From: Pseudomonadota bacterium
GTDB lineage: Bacteria > Pseudomonadota > Alphaproteobacteria > Rhodospirillales > Magnetospirillaceae
Assembly: GCA_023437865.1 (NCBI GenBank)
Contig: JAEZFE010000295.1
Coordinates: forward strand, 1-5,910
Direction of reading: 5' to 3'
Length of the DNA stretch: 5,910 nucleotides
Shown: piece after piece, positions 4,627-5,910 of the stretch
How the letters are laid out: each line of letters starts with the position of its first letter
Position numbering within the stretch: position 1 is the first letter of the stretch
Notes under the pieces: generated by a model
The model's input: the letters and a program-made list of their open reading frames with translations, nothing else
Told to the model about the DNA's origin: nothing
Database searches by the model: none
Made by a program: the position numbers and the translations under genes

Positions 4627-5052
4627 ATGGCAGCTTGGGCCCAAGCCGGTCTGCGTCTGGACATCGCGATCGCGGTCGCCCTGGAAGTCGCGGTGCTTGA
4701 CATGAAGCGCGCGGAAACCTCCGCCCAGCGTGCTGCCGCCATCCAGTTCAACCGCCGCCTATGGAGCGCGGTGGCCGCTATTGCTCCGACGTCCCCGCTT
4801 GCCGAAGATCGGGACGGGCTGGCCGATGCCGCTGTCTTGGTGGCCGGCGGACGGATGAGTGCGGACGACCAGATCGCGCTCGATAGCGGCTTCGCCCGCG
4901 CCTTGGCCGGTCGTGCCGCCACCGGCGGGGCGCTACGGCACATCCTGACGGAATGGCGCGGCGCCCGCTTCTCCACTGAATCCGAATTCGGTCCCTGGCT
5001 GGTTGCCCGCCTGGAAGGACTGGCCCAGGCGCCCCATCGCCTTGCGGCCTAA
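4627..5052 (+). CDS. FlaF-like small helical protein, copy 2
   Basis: From ATG 4627 the product is 141 aa, soluble and alanine-rich, without signal peptide or membrane span. It mirrors the upstream gene: LRLDIAIAVALEVAVLD (9-25), the Phe-Asn-Arg-Arg-Leu-Trp core at 41-46 within AAAIQFNRRLWSAVAAIA, a helix with SGFARALAGRA (87-97), TEW (108-110) and GPWLVARLE (122-130). The core again recalls FlaF; the rest is diverged. ATG 4627 is preferred because GGGAGG (4615-4620) lies six bases upstream and homology to the sister gene begins there. The frame stays open upstream to a TTG at 4474, but that stretch looks non-coding, and ATG 4567 lacks a ribosome-binding site. A leader of about 150 bases separates it from copy 1, with a terminator-like hairpin between, so it may have its own promoter. 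A strong terminator follows. Confidence 0.8.
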   Translation: MAAWAQAGLRLDIAIAVALEVAVLDMKRAETSAQRAAAIQFNRRLWSAVAAIAPTSPLAEDRDGLADAAVLVAGGRMSADDQIALDSGFARALAGRAATGGALRHILTEWRGARFSTESEFGPWLVARLEGLAQAPHRLAA

Positions 5053-5072
5053 ACCGTTAGCCTGACTCATCG

Positions 5073-5109
5073 AAAGGCGGGGGCGGAAGCCTCCGCCTTT
5101 TCCATTTTT
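5073..5109 (+). terminator. Strong Rho-independent terminator
   Basis: An 11-bp stem with one G-T pair (5073-5083 with 5090-5100) and a 6-base loop CGGAAG begins 20 bases after the stop of FlaF-like copy 2. It is followed by T-CC-A-TTTTT (5101-5109). GC-rich stem plus T-rich tail is the classical arrangement and should end transcription of the FlaF-like gene. The A-run on the other arm is only three bases, so strong activity in the reverse direction is unlikely. Confidence 0.85.
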
Positions 5110-5124
5110 GGCACCGGTGTCGCT
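5108..5124 (+). promoter_or_regulatory. Candidate sigma-54 promoter upstream of the aer-like gene
   Basis: TTGGCAC (5108-5114) matches the sigma-54 -24 element. TCGCT (5120-5124) sits where TTGCT is expected, with the GG (5110-5111) and GC (5122-5123) doublets ten bases apart as required. One -12 base deviates. Transcription would start near 5135, leaving a leader of about 210 bases before ATG 5346. It overlaps the tail of the terminator, and a chance match cannot be excluded. Confidence 0.3.
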
Positions 5125-5266
5125 TTCGAACCTAGCGCGGGACCGCATTCCTGGGGCGTGGCGGCAGTTCCGGTGTAACAATGAATGGCACTCGCGGTAA
5201 ATACGCACAGAACCAAAAGGCGAAAATAAGAGGTGATAGAGAGTGGGTATTTTGTTAATGCGCTGT

Positions 5267-5280
5267 AAACGGCGCCGTTT
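5267..5280. promoter_or_regulatory. Perfect 14-bp palindrome upstream of the aer-like gene
   Basis: AAACGGCGCCGTTT is perfectly self-complementary and lies about 65 bases before the receptor start codon, in a stretch otherwise unusually AT-rich for this genome. A symmetric site without a loop is more typical of a dimeric DNA-binding protein operator than of an RNA hairpin. I cannot name the binding protein. Confidence 0.4.
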
Positions 5281-5345
5281 GCTACTGGAAAAGGTTCATA
5301 TTTATTGGCTATTGTCCGCCGGTCTTTGCATTGTCTGAGGGCCCG

Positions 5346-5910
5346 ATGCGCGTCAATGAGCCGGTCATCGACCGAGAGGTGGAGATTCCTGAAACCGAGT
5401 TGTTGGTGTCGCGCACCGATACGGGCGGGCGCATCACGTTCGTCAACGCGGCTTTCACAGCCATCAGCGGTTTTACCCAGGCTGAGTTGATCGGGGCTCC
5501 GCATAATCTGATCCGCCACCCCCATATGCCATCGGCGGCCTTCGCCGACCTATGGGCTACCATAAAGGTCGGGCGGCCGTGGGAGGGACTGGTCAAAAAC
5601 CGCTGCAAAGGTGGAGAGTATTATTGGGTGCGCGCCAACGTCACCCCGGTAATGGAGAATGGCCAGGTCGCCGGCTACATTTCCATCCGCTCCAAACCCA
5701 CGCGCGAGCAGGTGGGCGCTGCCGAAGCGCTGTATGCCGAGATCCGCAACGGCAACCCGCGTGGCATCAAGATCCGCGATGGTCAGGCGGTGTTTCCCGG
5801 CTTGATGACATGGTTCGCGACGCTAACCTCGTCGGTGACCGGCAAGTTGGTGGCCTCGTTCGGTGCAGTGGTGCTGGCGTTGCTGGCGGCCGGCTTCCTC
5901 GGTATTGCGG
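5346..5910 (+). CDS. Aer-like PAS chemoreceptor (energy taxis), 5' part only
   Basis: ATG 5346 with GAGGG (5337-5341) four bases upstream opens a frame that continues past the window end; 188 codons are visible. Residues 16-110 form a PAS domain of the Aer type: TDTGGRITFVNAAF (24-37), SGFTQAELIGAPHNLIRHP (41-59), AAFADLWATIKVGRPWEGLV (64-83) and GGEYYWVRANVTPVMENG (89-106). Its numbering lines up without gaps with E. coli Aer over Asn34, Arg57, His58, Trp79 and Asn85, the region that binds FAD and senses redox state. The residue after His-Pro is His60 where E. coli Aer has Asp. A hydrophobic segment begins around residue 168 (LVASFGAVVLALLAAGFLG) and should be the membrane anchor. HAMP and methyl-accepting signalling domains would be expected beyond the window. 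Likely role: aerotaxis or energy taxis signalling to CheA/CheW. Confidence 0.9.
   Translation, partial: MRVNEPVIDREVEIPETELLVSRTDTGGRITFVNAAFTAISGFTQAELIGAPHNLIRHPHMPSAAFADLWATIKVGRPWEGLVKNRCKGGEYYWVRANVTPVMENGQVAGYISIRSKPTREQVGAAEALYAEIRNGNPRGIKIRDGQAVFPGLMTWFATLTSSVTGKLVASFGAVVLALLAAGFLGIA

Noticed and set aside
5183..5198. A second TGGCAC sequence upstream of the aer-like gene.
   Set aside because: The expected GC doublet at -12 is absent (TAAA instead).
5181..5258. A 25-codon open frame in the leader of the aer-like gene (ATG 5181, TAA 5256-5258).
   Set aside because: No Shine-Dalgarno and no recognisable features; such a length is expected by chance.
1..5910. CRISPR array, insertion sequence ends, rRNA or riboswitch.
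   Set aside because: No regularly spaced repeats, transposase motifs, rRNA segments or known riboswitch cores were seen on either strand.

Overview
The window looks like chromosomal DNA of an alphaproteobacterium, most likely a GC-rich member of the Rhodospirillales such as Magnetospirillum. The genus is an inference from gene style, tRNA sequence and the FlaF-like and Aer-like genes, not from a database match. The right two thirds is strongly GC-biased with GC-rich third codon positions. The left quarter is visibly less GC-rich.

Left part (1-1953, minus strand): this looks like the edge of an acquired island. It holds a lipoprotein with an alpha/beta-hydrolase-like core whose expected nucleophile serine is glycine (81-1031). 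Next come about 550 bases without a convincing gene but with striking nested G/C-tract inverted repeats (1160-1227). Then comes the N-terminal stub of a tyrosine integrase, broken by a one-base frameshift and cut off before its catalytic domain (1583-1953). The stub sits just downstream of the 3' end of an intact tRNA-Val(GAC) gene (2055-2129), the usual layout of a tRNA-integrated element. The mobile part therefore appears dead.

Middle part (2286-3888, plus strand): a compact three-gene operon encodes an N-formylglutamate amidohydrolase-family protein, a GNAT N-acetyltransferase of the phosphinothricin/MnaT type, and a 44-residue single-span membrane protein. Both junctions are ATGA stop/start overlaps, so translation is probably coupled. 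The first gene has no visible Shine-Dalgarno and a promoter-like pair placed so that its mRNA may be leaderless.

Right part (4002-5910, plus strand): two small diverged paralogous genes (146 and 141 aa) carry a central Phe-Asn-x-Arg-Leu-Trp motif resembling the core of the flagellin regulator FlaF. The first has its Shine-Dalgarno in a perfect 8-bp inverted repeat. Each is followed by a hairpin plus T-rich terminator candidate. After a 293-base regulatory gap comes the N-terminal part of an Aer-like redox/energy-taxis receptor (PAS domain, then the start of a membrane segment), which runs off the window. A flagellin-regulator-like pair beside an aerotaxis receptor suggests a motility neighbourhood.

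The most interesting candidates are the FlaF-like pair with its SD-sequestering leader, the degenerate hydrolase lipoprotein in the island, and the nested G/C-tract hairpins.
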